Source: an uncultured Winogradskyella sp.
GTDB lineage: Bacteria > Bacteroidota > Bacteroidia > Flavobacteriales > Flavobacteriaceae
Direction of reading: 5' to 3'
Length of the DNA: 64,000 nucleotides
Assembly: GCF_947498005.1 (NCBI RefSeq)
Contig: NZ_CANMIW010000008.1
Location: 1-64,000 of the forward strand
Positions 47,832 through 57,292 of the stretch are shown here, piece by piece (position 1 is the stretch's first letter; each line of letters opens with the position of its first letter). A program made the translations under genes and the position numbers. The notes under the pieces were generated by a model, which saw only the letters and a list, made by a program, of their open reading frames with translations, was not told where the DNA came from and ran no database searches.

Positions 47832-49592
47832 ATGATGAAAAAACTCTGTATTCTATTTTTAATTTTTTGTTCTTGTGGAGATACAACCGAAAATGAAAGT
47901 GCTAAACCTGCAAATGTTCAAATAGATTTCACTACCGTTTTTGAGAAAAGCAAAGGACTAGAAACAGCTACATATTCAGAGACGATTAAATTTTACGAGG
48001 ATTTAGCCAAGCAGTATTCTGAAGTTACTATCCAAACCATAGGAGAAACAGATTCTGGAGAACCATTACATGTAGTAACTTTAAATTATAATACTTCTGA
48101 GGGTAATTTTGAAACCCTAAGAAAAAGTAATAGAATTCTATTAATTAATAATGGTATTCATCCTGGAGAGTCTGACGGAATCGATGCCACAATGTTGTTA
48201 TTTAGAGATATTGTTCAAGATAAAATTGAAGCCCCACAACATACCATATTAGTAACTATACCAATTTATAATATTGGTGGAAGTTTAAATAGAAACTCAA
48301 CATCTAGAACTAATCAAAATGGTCCTATAGAATATGGTTTTAGAGGTAATGCTAGAAATTACGATTTAAACCGAGATTTCATAAAAGCTGACACTAAAAA
48401 CGCAAAAACATTTGCTCAGATTTTTCATAAAATCCAGCCAGATGTTTTTATTGATAACCACGTAAGCAATGGCGCAGATTATCAATATACGTTAACCCAT
48501 TTATTTACGCAGCATAATAAATTAGGTGGTCAGTTAGGCGAGTTTATAAATACGGAAATGATGCCCAAATTAGAACAAAAGCTTCAGGCTAAATCTTGGG
48601 ACATTACACCGTACGTCAATGTTTTTAACCGAACACCAGATTCAGGATTTACGCAGTTTTTAGATTCTCCGAGATATTCAACTGGCTACACAACACTTTT
48701 TAACACTTTAGGAATGATGGTAGAAACTCACATGCTTAAACCCTATAAACAACGTGTTGAAGGTACATACGAATTAATGAAAAGCATGTTAGAAATTACG
48801 GAAGAAGAAGGCGAAAAAATCGCTCAATTGAGGAAAGCACAGAACAAATTATGGACCGCAGGAAAAACTTATCCTTTATCATGGGAAATTGATACTTCAA
48901 AATCCTCAACGCTTAAATTTAAAGGTTATGAAGGCGAATTGATCTCAAGCGAATTAACAGGAGCCAAACGATTAAAATATAATAGATCAAAACCGTTTAC
49001 AAAAGATATCGATTACCAAAACTATTTTAAATCAATTAATGACATCACTATACCAAGCGCTTATATCATTCCTAGAGGTTGGCATAATGTTCTGGACCTA
49101 TTAAAATTGAATGAAGTTAAATTCACACAATTTGAAAAAGATACTATAATAATGGTAGAGTCTTATAAAATTGGGGCTTTTGATACCAGGAAATCGCCTT
49201 ACGAAGGTCATTACGCTCACTACAATACCACTGTAAATGTTTCTGACCAAAACGTACAATTTAGAAAAGGAGATTATCTAATATCTACCAACCAAAAAGC
49301 AATACGTTACTTATTAGAAACATTAGAACCTTCTGCAACAGATTCATTTTTTAACTGGAATTTTTTTGATACCATTTTACAACAAAAAGAAGGATTCTCA
49401 CCTTATGTTTGGGAAGATAGAGCTGAACAACTTTTAAAAAACAATCCTAAACTTCAAATAGAATATAACGTAAAAATTAGTTATGATGAAGATTTTGCAA
49501 ACAGTTGGTATGCGCAATTAGATTGGCTACATAAGCAAAGTAAGCATTATGAAAAAGCACATTTACAATATCCTGTTTATCGTATTAAATAA
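47832..49592 (+). CDS. M14-family zinc carboxypeptidase-like lipoprotein
   Basis: A 586-residue metallopeptidase with a lipoprotein signal (LFLIFCSC, Cys at 15). The M14 zinc motif is INNGIHPGESDGIDAT (HPGE), followed by NLNRDFIKADTKNAKTF, and VFIDNHVSNGADYQYT supplying the third zinc ligand His. The C-terminal 300 residues have no named domain. It probably trims peptides at the outer surface or in the periplasm. ATG 47832 is followed by a second ATG at 47835; either fits the signal peptide. Confidence 0.87.
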   Translation: MMKKLCILFLIFCSCGDTTENESAKPANVQIDFTTVFEKSKGLETATYSETIKFYEDLAKQYSEVTIQTIGETDSGEPLHVVTLNYNTSEGNFETLRKSNRILLINNGIHPGESDGIDATMLLFRDIVQDKIEAPQHTILVTIPIYNIGGSLNRNSTSRTNQNGPIEYGFRGNARNYDLNRDFIKADTKNAKTFAQIFHKIQPDVFIDNHVSNGADYQYTLTHLFTQHNKLGGQLGEFINTEMMPKLEQKLQAKSWDITPYVNVFNRTPDSGFTQFLDSPRYSTGYTTLFNTLGMMVETHMLKPYKQRVEGTYELMKSMLEITEEEGEKIAQLRKAQNKLWTAGKTYPLSWEIDTSKSSTLKFKGYEGELISSELTGAKRLKYNRSKPFTKDIDYQNYFKSINDITIPSAYIIPRGWHNVLDLLKLNEVKFTQFEKDTIIMVESYKIGAFDTRKSPYEGHYAHYNTTVNVSDQNVQFRKGDYLISTNQKAIRYLLETLEPSATDSFFNWNFFDTILQQKEGFSPYVWEDRAEQLLKNNPKLQIEYNVKISYDEDFANSWYAQLDWLHKQSKHYEKAHLQYPVYRIK

Positions 49593-49616
49593 CAATAAGA
49601 TTTAGACGAGACTAAA

Positions 49617-50108
49617 ATGATTCAAGCGAAACACTGTGATTTGTGTAAATTTCCTAATAGAGATTTAAAAATTGGCTTAACCTGCAGTCTAACCAACACA
49701 AAACCAATCTTTAAATCAAAATGTACAGATTTTGAATTTGATAACTCTATCAAACAAGATTTTACTGATCTTTTAGATGAAATAGAAAACATTCTAGACA
49801 GTAAAACATATGTTTATTTAAACTTTATTCTATTAAGTACACTGGGTTTATTAATAATTTTAGGCGCCTATTTTGAATTAAGGGACAGTTCTGTTGTAGA
49901 ATTTAGTTACTTAGGCTATAAATATTTTAGTATTAGTTACTCCTTCTATTTTCTAGGAACTACAGCTATATCTTTGGCATTTTGGAAACTGAGTAAATAC
50001 AAAAGAACATTGAAAGCACTCAAAGCTGAAAAACGTTATTACAATAACACGCTTAAAGCTTACAATCTCAGTATTGATCAACTATTAAAAAACGAAAAGC
50101 GATCTTAA
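49617..50108 (+). CDS. Two-helix membrane protein with N-terminal Cys cluster (163 aa)
   Basis: The N-terminus has a possible zinc ribbon: C-x2-C (HCDLCKF) and two later cysteines (LTCSL, SKC). A short acidic linker and two membrane helices follow (YLNFILLSTLGLLIILGAYF and YKYFSISYSFYFLGTTAISLAF), then a basic C-terminal tail. I do not recognise the family. It follows the peptidase by 24 bp and overlaps the convergent Nudix gene by 4 bp. Confidence 0.7.
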   Translation: MIQAKHCDLCKFPNRDLKIGLTCSLTNTKPIFKSKCTDFEFDNSIKQDFTDLLDEIENILDSKTYVYLNFILLSTLGLLIILGAYFELRDSSVVEFSYLGYKYFSISYSFYFLGTTAISLAFWKLSKYKRTLKALKAEKRYYNNTLKAYNLSIDQLLKNEKRS

Positions 50109-50764
50109 ACCAGAATCTTTATGTTAGCGTAACTATTTTCTAAAGCCTTTTTAGAAGCCTTTTCATCTAACCATTCCACTTTGGTAATCCCTTCCTTTAT
50201 TTGTGGATAAAGTTTCCCCTCAAATTCGGTTTTCATTTCAAACCAGTAGGTCACTTTTATTTTATGCTTTCCGTTACGCTTAAAAATATGATATGTTGTT
50301 GGTAAAGGTTTTGTAATTTCTAAGCCTTTTACACCTGTTTCTTCTTCAACCTCTCTAATCGCAGTTTCCTCAATAGTTTCTTTATGTTCTATTTTTCCTT
50401 TTGGCAAATCCCACTTATCATTTCTGTAGATAAAAAGAATTTCATTATTTGTATTATAAACTTTGCCGCCTCCTGCAACCACATTAGGCAAAAGTTTAAG
50501 AAATTTTTTGAGTAGCTTGTCTGGGTTTTTATGAATTAAATGTACAGCTTGTAAATCTGTCTTGTTCAAGGTTTTTATAACCTTTCCAATATTTACAGAT
50601 TTTAAAAGATAAGATTTAAAATCCGTTTCTTTTTGTATTTCAGAAGTTAAAATAATAGGCTTATCACCTACATAAATAGTGTACATTGCTAGGTTTGTTT
50701 TACTATGGTAATGTAAATTTATTATTTTTTCTGAGAAACCATTTGAAATGAAATTTATTTTCAT
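50105..50764 (-). CDS. Nudix hydrolase
   Basis: A 219-residue protein. The C-terminal two thirds are a Nudix domain with a complete box (G-x5-E-x7-REVEEETGV, in WDLPKGKIEHKETIEETAIREVEEETG). The N-terminal 80 residues form an extra domain of unknown role. Nucleotide or sugar-nucleotide diphosphate hydrolysis is likely but the substrate is undefined. It is divergent from pyrE. Confidence 0.88.
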   Translation of the reverse strand: MKINFISNGFSEKIINLHYHSKTNLAMYTIYVGDKPIILTSEIQKETDFKSYLLKSVNIGKVIKTLNKTDLQAVHLIHKNPDKLLKKFLKLLPNVVAGGGKVYNTNNEILFIYRNDKWDLPKGKIEHKETIEETAIREVEEETGVKGLEITKPLPTTYHIFKRNGKHKIKVTYWFEMKTEFEGKLYPQIKEGITKVEWLDEKASKKALENSYANIKILV

Positions 50765-50793
50765 TTAAAAATTTTATAACCTTTATAATTCAT

Positions 50794-50801
50794 TATTTTT
50801 G
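50794..50801 (+). promoter_or_regulatory. -7 element abutting pyrE
   Basis: TATTTTTG matches TAnnTTTG and ends 4 nt before the pyrE ATG, suggesting a leaderless mRNA; no -33 TTG is clear. Confidence 0.45.
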
Positions 50802-50805
50802 TATC

Positions 50806-51450
50806 ATGATTTTTAACAAAGATACCGCTAAAAAAACAGCTGAAGTTTTATTGCAAATTAACGCTATAAAATTACAACCCAATGATCCTTTTACTTGGGC
50901 CTCTGGCTGGAAATCACCAATCTATTGCGACAATAGAATTGTATTATCATTTCCTCAAATAAGAAATTTTATTAGAGAGTCAATTGCCAAAAATATTGAA
51001 GAACTCTACGGAAAACCAGACGTTATTGCTGGTGTAGCAACAGGCGCAATAGGTATTGGAGCCTTAGTCGCAGAGTATCTTAATTTACCCTTTGTTTATG
51101 TAAGACCAGAAGCAAAAAAACATGGTCGTCAAAACCAAATAGAAGGCTATATAGAAAAAGGGCAAACTGTAATTGTGGTAGAAGATTTAATTAGTACAGG
51201 TATGAGTAGCCTTAATGCCGTAAAAGCATTAAATGAAGCTGAAGTAAATGTAAAAGGTATGGTTGCTATATTCTCTTATGGGTTTGATATTGCTACAAAG
51301 AATTTTGAAGAAGCCAATGTTGAATTACATACCCTCGGTAATTATGAGAATCTATTAGAACAAGCCTTAGACACCTTTTACATTACTAAAGAACAACAAG
51401 ACATTTTAGCACAATGGAATGCTGACCCAAGTAAATGGAACGCTAATTGA
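50806..51450 (+). CDS. pyrE: Orotate phosphoribosyltransferase
   Basis: Joins orotate and PRPP to form orotidine 5'-phosphate in pyrimidine synthesis. It has 214 residues. FTWASGWKSPIYCDNRIVLS is the substrate-loop signature. GVATGAIGIGALVAEYLNLP and KKHGRQNQIEGYIEKGQTV follow. The PRPP motif is VIVVEDLISTGMSS. It is followed 105 bp later by the SRPBCC gene. Confidence 0.96.
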   Translation: MIFNKDTAKKTAEVLLQINAIKLQPNDPFTWASGWKSPIYCDNRIVLSFPQIRNFIRESIAKNIEELYGKPDVIAGVATGAIGIGALVAEYLNLPFVYVRPEAKKHGRQNQIEGYIEKGQTVIVVEDLISTGMSSLNAVKALNEAEVNVKGMVAIFSYGFDIATKNFEEANVELHTLGNYENLLEQALDTFYITKEQQDILAQWNADPSKWNAN

Positions 51451-51555
51451 TATATTATTATTAAATCGTTTAGTTGAACCGTGTTTTAGAATATGGTTTT
51501 ATAATTTGAAATACTTCAACTGTACAACTAATAAAAACGAATAAACATTTTTAAA

Positions 51556-51951
51556 ATGAAATTAGAATCACCAAAAGTTACCCTAGATAAATCAGCAGAA
51601 GAAACATTTACTTTCCTATCTGACGTTAAAAATTTTGAAAGCTTAATGCCAGAAAACATCAGCAAATTTGAAGTTTTAGAAAACGACAAATTTCTTTTTG
51701 CTTTAAAGGGAATGCCAGAAATAGTATTAAAAAAGAAAGAAGCGGTACCTAACAATAAAATTGTTTTAGGTGCAGCAGGCGGAAAATTAGATTTTGCATT
51801 AATAGCAGATATTATAGAAGTAGAAGCTAACAAAACAGATGTTAAGTTAAATTTTGAAGGCGAATTTAATGCAATGATGGCAATGATGATAAAAGGCCCA
51901 ATTGGAAAATTTATTGAAACTTTAGTTACTAATATGAAAACGGCTATTTAA
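51556..51951 (+). CDS. SRPBCC-fold (START-like) protein
   Basis: A 131-residue protein. KVTLDKSAEETFTFLSDVKNFESLMPENISKFE is the standard SRPBCC opening, with the strand-rich centre and C-terminal helix IGKFIETLVTNMKTAI. Such proteins bind hydrophobic ligands; no specific one is inferable. It overlaps the end of the convergent birA gene by 4 bp. Confidence 0.85.
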   Translation: MKLESPKVTLDKSAEETFTFLSDVKNFESLMPENISKFEVLENDKFLFALKGMPEIVLKKKEAVPNNKIVLGAAGGKLDFALIADIIEVEANKTDVKLNFEGEFNAMMAMMIKGPIGKFIETLVTNMKTAI

Positions 51952-52679
51952 TACAGCAGTTTTATTTCTTTTAAGTCAAAGGTTTTTATAATATCATCTT
52001 CAGTCCATACTTTTAAGTGACCATCATTGGTAATCCCTTTTAAAATTCCAGAAAATTTTTCATTATTTGGTGTTTGGAAGGTCGATGGTTTGTTTCTTCT
52101 GAAAAGTAAATCTTCGTATTCTAATTTGATTTTATCAAAATTCTTTGACTCTAAAATCTCAAAATAATATTTGAGTTGTTTTATTACTTCAGATAATATT
52201 TCATCTTTACTATAGACAACACCTGTTATTTGGCACATGGATGATGCCTTTGGTAGATTAGTAAAAACTTTTTGGTTGACGTTAAGCCCAAATCCTATAA
52301 TTGAACCTTGTAAATTGTTGTTTTTTATGACATTTTCAATTAAAACGCCACAAAGTTTAGTATCTACTGACAAAATGTCGTTAGGCCATTTTACACTTAA
52401 TTTCGGAATTTTATAAGTTAATAATGCCTTATAAATTGAAATTGAAACAGCCATGCTAATATAAAATTGATCTTGTACTCTATAACTTGTAAGACGCTTA
52501 AACACACTAGCAGTAAGATTCTTACCACTTTGCGTCTGCCAAACTGAGCCCATTTGACCTCTACCATTTGTCTGTGATTCAGTAACCACAACTGTAAAAT
52601 CCTTAGGTATAGCAACTGATGCCAAGCCCTTTAAATAGGAATTTGTGGAGTCAATGGCATTAAGTTTGATTATGTACAT
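51948..52679 (-). CDS. birA: Biotin--[acetyl-CoA-carboxylase] ligase
   Basis: Attaches biotin to carboxyl-carrier proteins. It has 243 residues, i.e. the ligase without the N-terminal DNA-binding domain of E. coli BirA, so it is not a biotin repressor. SQTNGRGQMGSVWQTQSGKN is the biotinyl-AMP loop. SVKWPNDILSVDTKLCGVLIE carries the catalytic Lys, and GFGLNVNQ follows. It is divergent from rsfS. Confidence 0.94.
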   Translation of the reverse strand: MYIIKLNAIDSTNSYLKGLASVAIPKDFTVVVTESQTNGRGQMGSVWQTQSGKNLTASVFKRLTSYRVQDQFYISMAVSISIYKALLTYKIPKLSVKWPNDILSVDTKLCGVLIENVIKNNNLQGSIIGFGLNVNQKVFTNLPKASSMCQITGVVYSKDEILSEVIKQLKYYFEILESKNFDKIKLEYEDLLFRRNKPSTFQTPNNEKFSGILKGITNDGHLKVWTEDDIIKTFDLKEIKLLY

Positions 52680-52745
52680 TGAAAATGCAATTTTATTTTA
52701 TGGTTTTCTTATGACAAATAGCGCTCGCAAGAACTAAAAAAATAA

Positions 52746-52753
52746 TAACTTTG
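52746..52753 (+). promoter_or_regulatory. -7 element for rsfS-ftsH
   Basis: TAACTTTG matches TAnnTTTG, 20 bp before the rsfS ATG. Confidence 0.5.
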
Positions 52754-52773
52754 CACAAAATTAACACAATTTA

Positions 52774-53145
52774 ATGACGAAAGATAAAATCCCTGTAGAT
52801 CAACTCATCACAACGATTATTGGCGGTATAGAAGAGGTTAAAGGAAAAGAGATTACTTTATTAGATTTAAGAGAAATTGAAAATACAGTTTGTGATTACT
52901 TTATAATCTGCGAAGGAACTTCTAATACACAAGTAAATGCCATCGTTAATTCCATTCAAAAACAAGTTAGTAAAACACTAAAAGACAAGCCGTGGCACAT
53001 AGAGGGTACAGAAAACTCTGAGTGGATTTTAATGGATTATGTTAATGTAGTAGTACATGTTTTTCAAAAACAGATTAGAGAATACTACGACATTGAAAGT
53101 CTTTGGGGAGACGCTAAAACTGCGCAAATAGAAACAAGTTACTAA
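52774..53145 (+). CDS. rsfS: Ribosomal silencing factor RsfS
   Basis: Binds uL14 and blocks 30S-50S joining when nutrients are scarce. It has 123 residues with the family core ITLLDLREIENTVCDYFIIC, EGTSNTQVNAIVNSIQKQV, the HIEGTENSEWILMDYVNVVVHVF block and the terminal YYDIESLWGDA. It is 17 bp before ftsH, an order conserved in flavobacteria. Confidence 0.95.
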   Translation: MTKDKIPVDQLITTIIGGIEEVKGKEITLLDLREIENTVCDYFIICEGTSNTQVNAIVNSIQKQVSKTLKDKPWHIEGTENSEWILMDYVNVVVHVFQKQIREYYDIESLWGDAKTAQIETSY

Positions 53146-53162
53146 AACGATACACGCTACTA

Positions 53163-55100
53163 ATGGCTAAAGACAATAAAAATACAAGCAAAAAACCTAA
53201 AATAAGTCCTTATTGGATTTACGGAATAGTAATCGCTATATTCTTAGGAATTCAATTATTTGGAGGAAGTGCTTTTCAAAATACTAAAGAAATAAAAACT
53301 TCGGAATTTATAAACTATCTAGAAGATGGTGATGTAAAAGAAGTTATTGTTGTAAGTAATACAAAAACGGCTAAAGTTTACCTTACAAAAGCGGCTTTAG
53401 AAAAAGAAGTTCATAAAAAATCGAAATCAAAAAGCTTTCTTCCAACAGGAAGTGAAGCAAATTATACCTTAAAGTTTGGTGATCTTCAAAATTTCGAGAA
53501 CAGAATTGATACTATTATAACTGAAAAAGGATTATCAACAACACGTGATGCTGATATAGAAAACAATGCTTGGGGAGACATTTTAATATCTCTTTTACCA
53601 TTTGTTTTAATTATTGGTGTTTGGATTTTTATAATGCGACGTATGTCCTCTGGAGGAGGTGGTGGAGCTGGTGGCCAAATATTCAACATTGGTAAATCTA
53701 AAGCAAAACTTTTTGACGAAAAAACTGATACTAAAACATCATTTAAAGATGTTGCTGGTTTAGAAGGCGCAAAAGAAGAAGTTCAGGAAATTGTTGATTT
53801 CTTAAAATTCCCTGAAAAATATACAGCTTTAGGTGGTAAAATTCCTAAAGGTGCTTTATTAGTAGGACCTCCAGGAACTGGTAAAACCTTATTAGCTAAA
53901 GCCGTTGCTGGTGAAGCTAAGGTACCTTTCTTCTCATTATCGGGTTCTGATTTTGTGGAAATGTTTGTGGGTGTCGGAGCATCTAGAGTAAGAGATTTAT
54001 TTAAGCAAGCGAAGGAGAAATCGCCTTCAATTATTTTTATTGATGAGATCGATGCTATTGGTCGAGCGAGAGGAAAAAACAATATGTCTGGTTCTAATGA
54101 TGAACGCGAAAACACTTTAAACCAACTCTTAACTGAAATGGATGGTTTTGGGACTAATACAAATGTAATTGTATTAGCCGCAACCAACAGAGCTGATGTT
54201 TTAGATAGTGCATTAATGAGAGCAGGTCGTTTTGATAGACAGATATATGTAGACCTTCCAGATGTAAGAGAGCGTAAAGAAATTTTTGAAGTTCATTTAC
54301 GTCCACTTAAAAAGGAAGAAACATTAGATATAGATTTCTTATCTAAACAAACTCCTGGTTTCTCTGGTGCAGATATTGCTAACGTTTGTAACGAAGCAGC
54401 ATTAATTGCAGCTAGAAAGGGTAAAAAAGCAGTAAATAAGCAAGATTTTTTAGATGCTGTAGATAGAATAATTGGTGGATTAGAAAAGAAAAACAAAATC
54501 ATTACACCATCTGAGAAAAGAGCCGTTGCTTTCCATGAAGCTGGTCATGCAACTGTAAGCTGGATGTTAGAGCATGCAGCGCCTTTAGTAAAAGTAACTA
54601 TTGTACCAAGAGGACGATCACTAGGTGCAGCTTGGTATTTACCTGAAGAACGCTTAATAGTTAGACCGGAACAAATGCTAGACGAAATGTGTGCTGCTTT
54701 GGGAGGACGTGCTGCAGAAAAGGTGATTTTTGATAAAATATCTACAGGAGCATTAAGCGATTTAGAAAAGGTAACAAAACAAGCTAGAGCTATGGTCACT
54801 GTTTATGGCTTAAGTGATAAAGTGGGTAATCTTACCTATTACGATTCTTCAGGACAATCTGAATATGGATTTTCTAAGCCATATAGTGAAAAAACAGCTG
54901 AGCTTATTGATAAAGAAATTTCTAATATTATAGAAGAGCAATACCAAAGAGCTATTAACTTATTAGAAAACAATAAAGACAAACTAACTGAACTAGCAGA
55001 AGTGCTGTTAGATAAAGAAGTAATATTTAAAGACAACCTTGAAAAAATATTCGGTAAGCGTGCATTTGAAAATGCCGTTATTACAGAAGAAGAGGAATAG
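53163..55100 (+). CDS. ftsH: ATP-dependent zinc metalloprotease FtsH
   Basis: Membrane-anchored AAA+ protease for quality control of membrane and some soluble proteins. It has 645 residues: an N-terminal membrane helix (YWIYGIVIAIFLGIQLF), a periplasmic domain, a second helix (DILISLLPFVLIIGVWIFIM) and a glycine-rich linker. The AAA module has Walker A GPPGTGKTLLAKA, Walker B SIIFIDEIDAIGR and the SRH NRADVLDSALMRAGRFDRQI. The M41 protease has the zinc site HEAGH. All key residues are intact. The next gene follows a strong terminator. Confidence 0.97.
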   Translation: MAKDNKNTSKKPKISPYWIYGIVIAIFLGIQLFGGSAFQNTKEIKTSEFINYLEDGDVKEVIVVSNTKTAKVYLTKAALEKEVHKKSKSKSFLPTGSEANYTLKFGDLQNFENRIDTIITEKGLSTTRDADIENNAWGDILISLLPFVLIIGVWIFIMRRMSSGGGGGAGGQIFNIGKSKAKLFDEKTDTKTSFKDVAGLEGAKEEVQEIVDFLKFPEKYTALGGKIPKGALLVGPPGTGKTLLAKAVAGEAKVPFFSLSGSDFVEMFVGVGASRVRDLFKQAKEKSPSIIFIDEIDAIGRARGKNNMSGSNDERENTLNQLLTEMDGFGTNTNVIVLAATNRADVLDSALMRAGRFDRQIYVDLPDVRERKEIFEVHLRPLKKEETLDIDFLSKQTPGFSGADIANVCNEAALIAARKGKKAVNKQDFLDAVDRIIGGLEKKNKIITPSEKRAVAFHEAGHATVSWMLEHAAPLVKVTIVPRGRSLGAAWYLPEERLIVRPEQMLDEMCAALGGRAAEKVIFDKISTGALSDLEKVTKQARAMVTVYGLSDKVGNLTYYDSSGQSEYGFSKPYSEKTAELIDKEISNIIEEQYQRAINLLENNKDKLTELAEVLLDKEVIFKDNLEKIFGKRAFENAVITEEEE

Positions 55101-55123
55101 TCTACTTTTAACACAGTCACATA

Positions 55124-55160
55124 AAAAACTTAAATTAACCTAATGTTAATTTAAGTTTTT
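55124..55160. terminator. Terminator after ftsH
   Basis: Perfect 16-bp stem AAAAACTTAAATTAAC/GTTAATTTAAGTTTTT (55124-55139 with 55145-55160), loop CTAAT, 24 bp past the ftsH stop. A TATATTTG -7 element for the next gene (55162-55169) begins directly behind it. Confidence 0.85.
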
Positions 55161-55161
55161 T

Positions 55162-55169
55162 TATATTTG
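55162..55169 (+). promoter_or_regulatory. -7 element for the LUD-cdsA-psd-ACBP operon
   Basis: TATATTTG matches TAnnTTTG, 38 bp before the ATG at 55208, just behind the ftsH terminator. Confidence 0.5.
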
Positions 55170-55207
55170 AAATTAACAGAATTACTAGTAATAATCGCAA
55201 CTATTGA

Positions 55208-55816
55208 ATGAGCTTATTTCGTAAACTCTTCGGAAAAAAGTCGGAACAGACTGAAGAAGACATACCTAATCAAGAGCGAGGCAAATATATGCCTGAAGTG
55301 AAGCTACCTGCAGATGAACGTTTTACCATAAACTTCAAGGCAAATGGTGGTAAATTTCTGTATTGCGAAAATCTAGAAGAAGTTAAGGATTGTTTTAATT
55401 CTATATTAGACGAAAACAATTGGCATAACGATATGGTCTTCTTAATAGATCAGCGATTAACAGAACTGTTTAAAGATTTTAATTTAAACAGCACAAAAAA
55501 GCTTTCTGAAAGCGCTTATTTTTTATCCACTTGTGAATATCTCATTTCAGACGATGGTTCGTTATTAATATCTTCAAATCAAATTGCTGAAAAGAAACTT
55601 GTTGAATTACCAGATCACTTTATCATCTATGCTACAACAAGTCAGTTTGTTGAAACCATAGGAGAAGGATTAAAAGGAATTAAAGCTAAAAGCAAAGCAA
55701 CAATACCAACAAACATTACCACTATAAAGCACTTTAAAACTGCTGATGATAAAGATTTTCTAACGTATGGAAGTAGTTCTAAGAACTTGTATTTACTTCT
55801 ATTAGAAGATTTATAA
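55208..55816 (+). CDS. LUD-domain protein
   Basis: A 202-residue protein with an N-terminal basic/acidic stretch and a LUD (LutB/LutC) fold: YFLSTCEYLISDDGSLLISSNQIAEKKLVELPDHFIIYATTSQFVETIGEGL, shown here as separate blocks YFLSTCEYLISDDGSLLISS and LVELPDHFIIYATTSQFV. LutC-type proteins take part in lactate oxidation, but no lutA or lutB is nearby. In this window it starts a phospholipid operon (TAATG overlap with cdsA), so a different role is likely. Confidence 0.82.
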   Translation: MSLFRKLFGKKSEQTEEDIPNQERGKYMPEVKLPADERFTINFKANGGKFLYCENLEEVKDCFNSILDENNWHNDMVFLIDQRLTELFKDFNLNSTKKLSESAYFLSTCEYLISDDGSLLISSNQIAEKKLVELPDHFIIYATTSQFVETIGEGLKGIKAKSKATIPTNITTIKHFKTADDKDFLTYGSSSKNLYLLLLEDL

Positions 55817-56637
55817 TGAAAGAGCTATTAATTAGAGCACTTTCTGGTGCTATATATGTTTTACTACTCATAGGATCTCTATTTGTAAAAGAAACTTCAG
55901 TTATTCTGATTGGTGTTTTTGGTTTTTTAAGTTTAGCAGAGTTTAGTAAACTGATAAAGCTCAAGTCAGTTATTCAGTATGTTATCTTCTTTATTTTGTA
56001 TTTCAGCTATTGGTATTTCTGTATTCACAACTCTAATAAAACAGAAAGTAAAGAAGTTATTCAAATCATATTAGTGATTACCATTTTTGTTAATCTGATA
56101 TTAATAAAAGACTTATTTGCATCTAAAAAAATCCCACTGTTTGAGTCCAAAAGATATATCGTGACTACCTTTTATTTAACTAGCGGTTTTTTATTTATGC
56201 TTCTTATCGCTAATTTTAATAATGAGTTTACTCCACTTTTATTATTAGGTTCATTTATTCTTATTTGGGTTAATGATAGCGCAGCCTATATCGTTGGTAA
56301 AAACTTTGGAAAGCAAAAACTGTTTCCTAGTATCTCTCCTAAAAAAACGGTAGAAGGCTTTTTGGGTGGTTTGTTCTTTGCCTGTATTTCAAGTTATTTC
56401 ATTGCCAAGTTCACAGAAACACTCAACTTTAATATCTGGCTTATTTTGGCGATTATAGTGAGTGTCTTAGGCACTATTGGTGATCTTATAGAATCAAAAT
56501 TTAAACGTCAAGCAGGCGTTAAAGATAGTGGAGTTATAATGCCTGGTCATGGAGGATTATTAGATCGGTTAGATAGTATTATATTTGCTGCACCATTTAT
56601 TTATTTATTTCTAAGAATTTCAAGTCATGTTTCATAA
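55816..56637 (+). CDS. cdsA: Phosphatidate cytidylyltransferase
   Basis: Makes CDP-diacylglycerol from phosphatidic acid and CTP, the branch point of phospholipid synthesis. It has 273 residues and about eight membrane helices. The CdsA signature is WVNDSAAYIVGKNFGKQKLFPSISPKKTVEG, then a C-terminal SKFKRQAGVKDSGVIMPGHGGLLDRLDS block. It starts with ATG overlapping the LUD stop (55814-55818) and overlaps psd by 11 bp. Confidence 0.95.
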   Translation: MKELLIRALSGAIYVLLLIGSLFVKETSVILIGVFGFLSLAEFSKLIKLKSVIQYVIFFILYFSYWYFCIHNSNKTESKEVIQIILVITIFVNLILIKDLFASKKIPLFESKRYIVTTFYLTSGFLFMLLIANFNNEFTPLLLLGSFILIWVNDSAAYIVGKNFGKQKLFPSISPKKTVEGFLGGLFFACISSYFIAKFTETLNFNIWLILAIIVSVLGTIGDLIESKFKRQAGVKDSGVIMPGHGGLLDRLDSIIFAAPFIYLFLRISSHVS

Positions 56638-57280
56638 AGAAGGTCATAAAATTATATTCATAACATTGGTTATGGTAGTCGGTTCATTTTTTTTAATTGA
56701 TGAATTCATTACTAACGAGTGGTTAAGAAAAGGTTTAATGCTAGCTATTCTAGTGTTTTTTGTTCTTATACTACAATTTTTTAGAAACCCTAAACGAAAT
56801 ACTCATATAAATAGTAAACAAGCTTTATCTCCAGTTGATGGTAAAGTTGTTGTTATTGAAGAGGTTGAAGAAAATGAGGTTTTTAAAGACAAACGTATTC
56901 AGGTATCAGTATTTATGTCTCCAATAAATGTGCATGTTACACGTTATCCTATTGCAGGTAAAGTTACTTTCAGTAAATATCATCCAGGTAAATTTTTAGT
57001 GGCTTGGCATCCAAAAGCGAGTGAAGAAAATGAGCGTACTACAGTGGTTGTAGAAAATGAAAGTTTTGGTAAAGTATTACACAGGCAAATCGCCGGTGCT
57101 TTAGCGAAACGAATTGTTAACTACGCGAAGGTAGATACAATTGTAGACCAAGGTACAGATTCAGGTTTTATTAAGTTTGGCTCTCGAGTAGATTTATTCT
57201 TACCTTTAGATGCAGATATCAAGGTGGAACTTAATCAGAAAGTTCGTGGAGGGGAAAGTGTGATTGCAGAAATGAAATAA
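56627..57280 (+). CDS. psd: Phosphatidylserine decarboxylase, short type
   Basis: Forms phosphatidylethanolamine, the chief membrane lipid. It has 217 residues, the short class. Self-cleavage at the Gly-Ser of FIKFGSRVDLFLP creates the pyruvoyl Ser. VFMSPINVHVTRYPIAGKV carries the conserved His. Two N-terminal hydrophobic helices anchor it. It overlaps cdsA by 11 bp and precedes the ACBP gene by 12 bp. Confidence 0.94.
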   Translation: MFHKEGHKIIFITLVMVVGSFFLIDEFITNEWLRKGLMLAILVFFVLILQFFRNPKRNTHINSKQALSPVDGKVVVIEEVEENEVFKDKRIQVSVFMSPINVHVTRYPIAGKVTFSKYHPGKFLVAWHPKASEENERTTVVVENESFGKVLHRQIAGALAKRIVNYAKVDTIVDQGTDSGFIKFGSRVDLFLPLDADIKVELNQKVRGGESVIAEMK

Positions 57281-57292
57281 TTTCTAAAGAAT

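Noticed and set aside
53783..54187. 134-codon open frame antisense to ftsH (and similar ones at 54545, 54839)
   Set aside because: Frames are by-products of ftsH codon bias; no start signal or recognisable protein.
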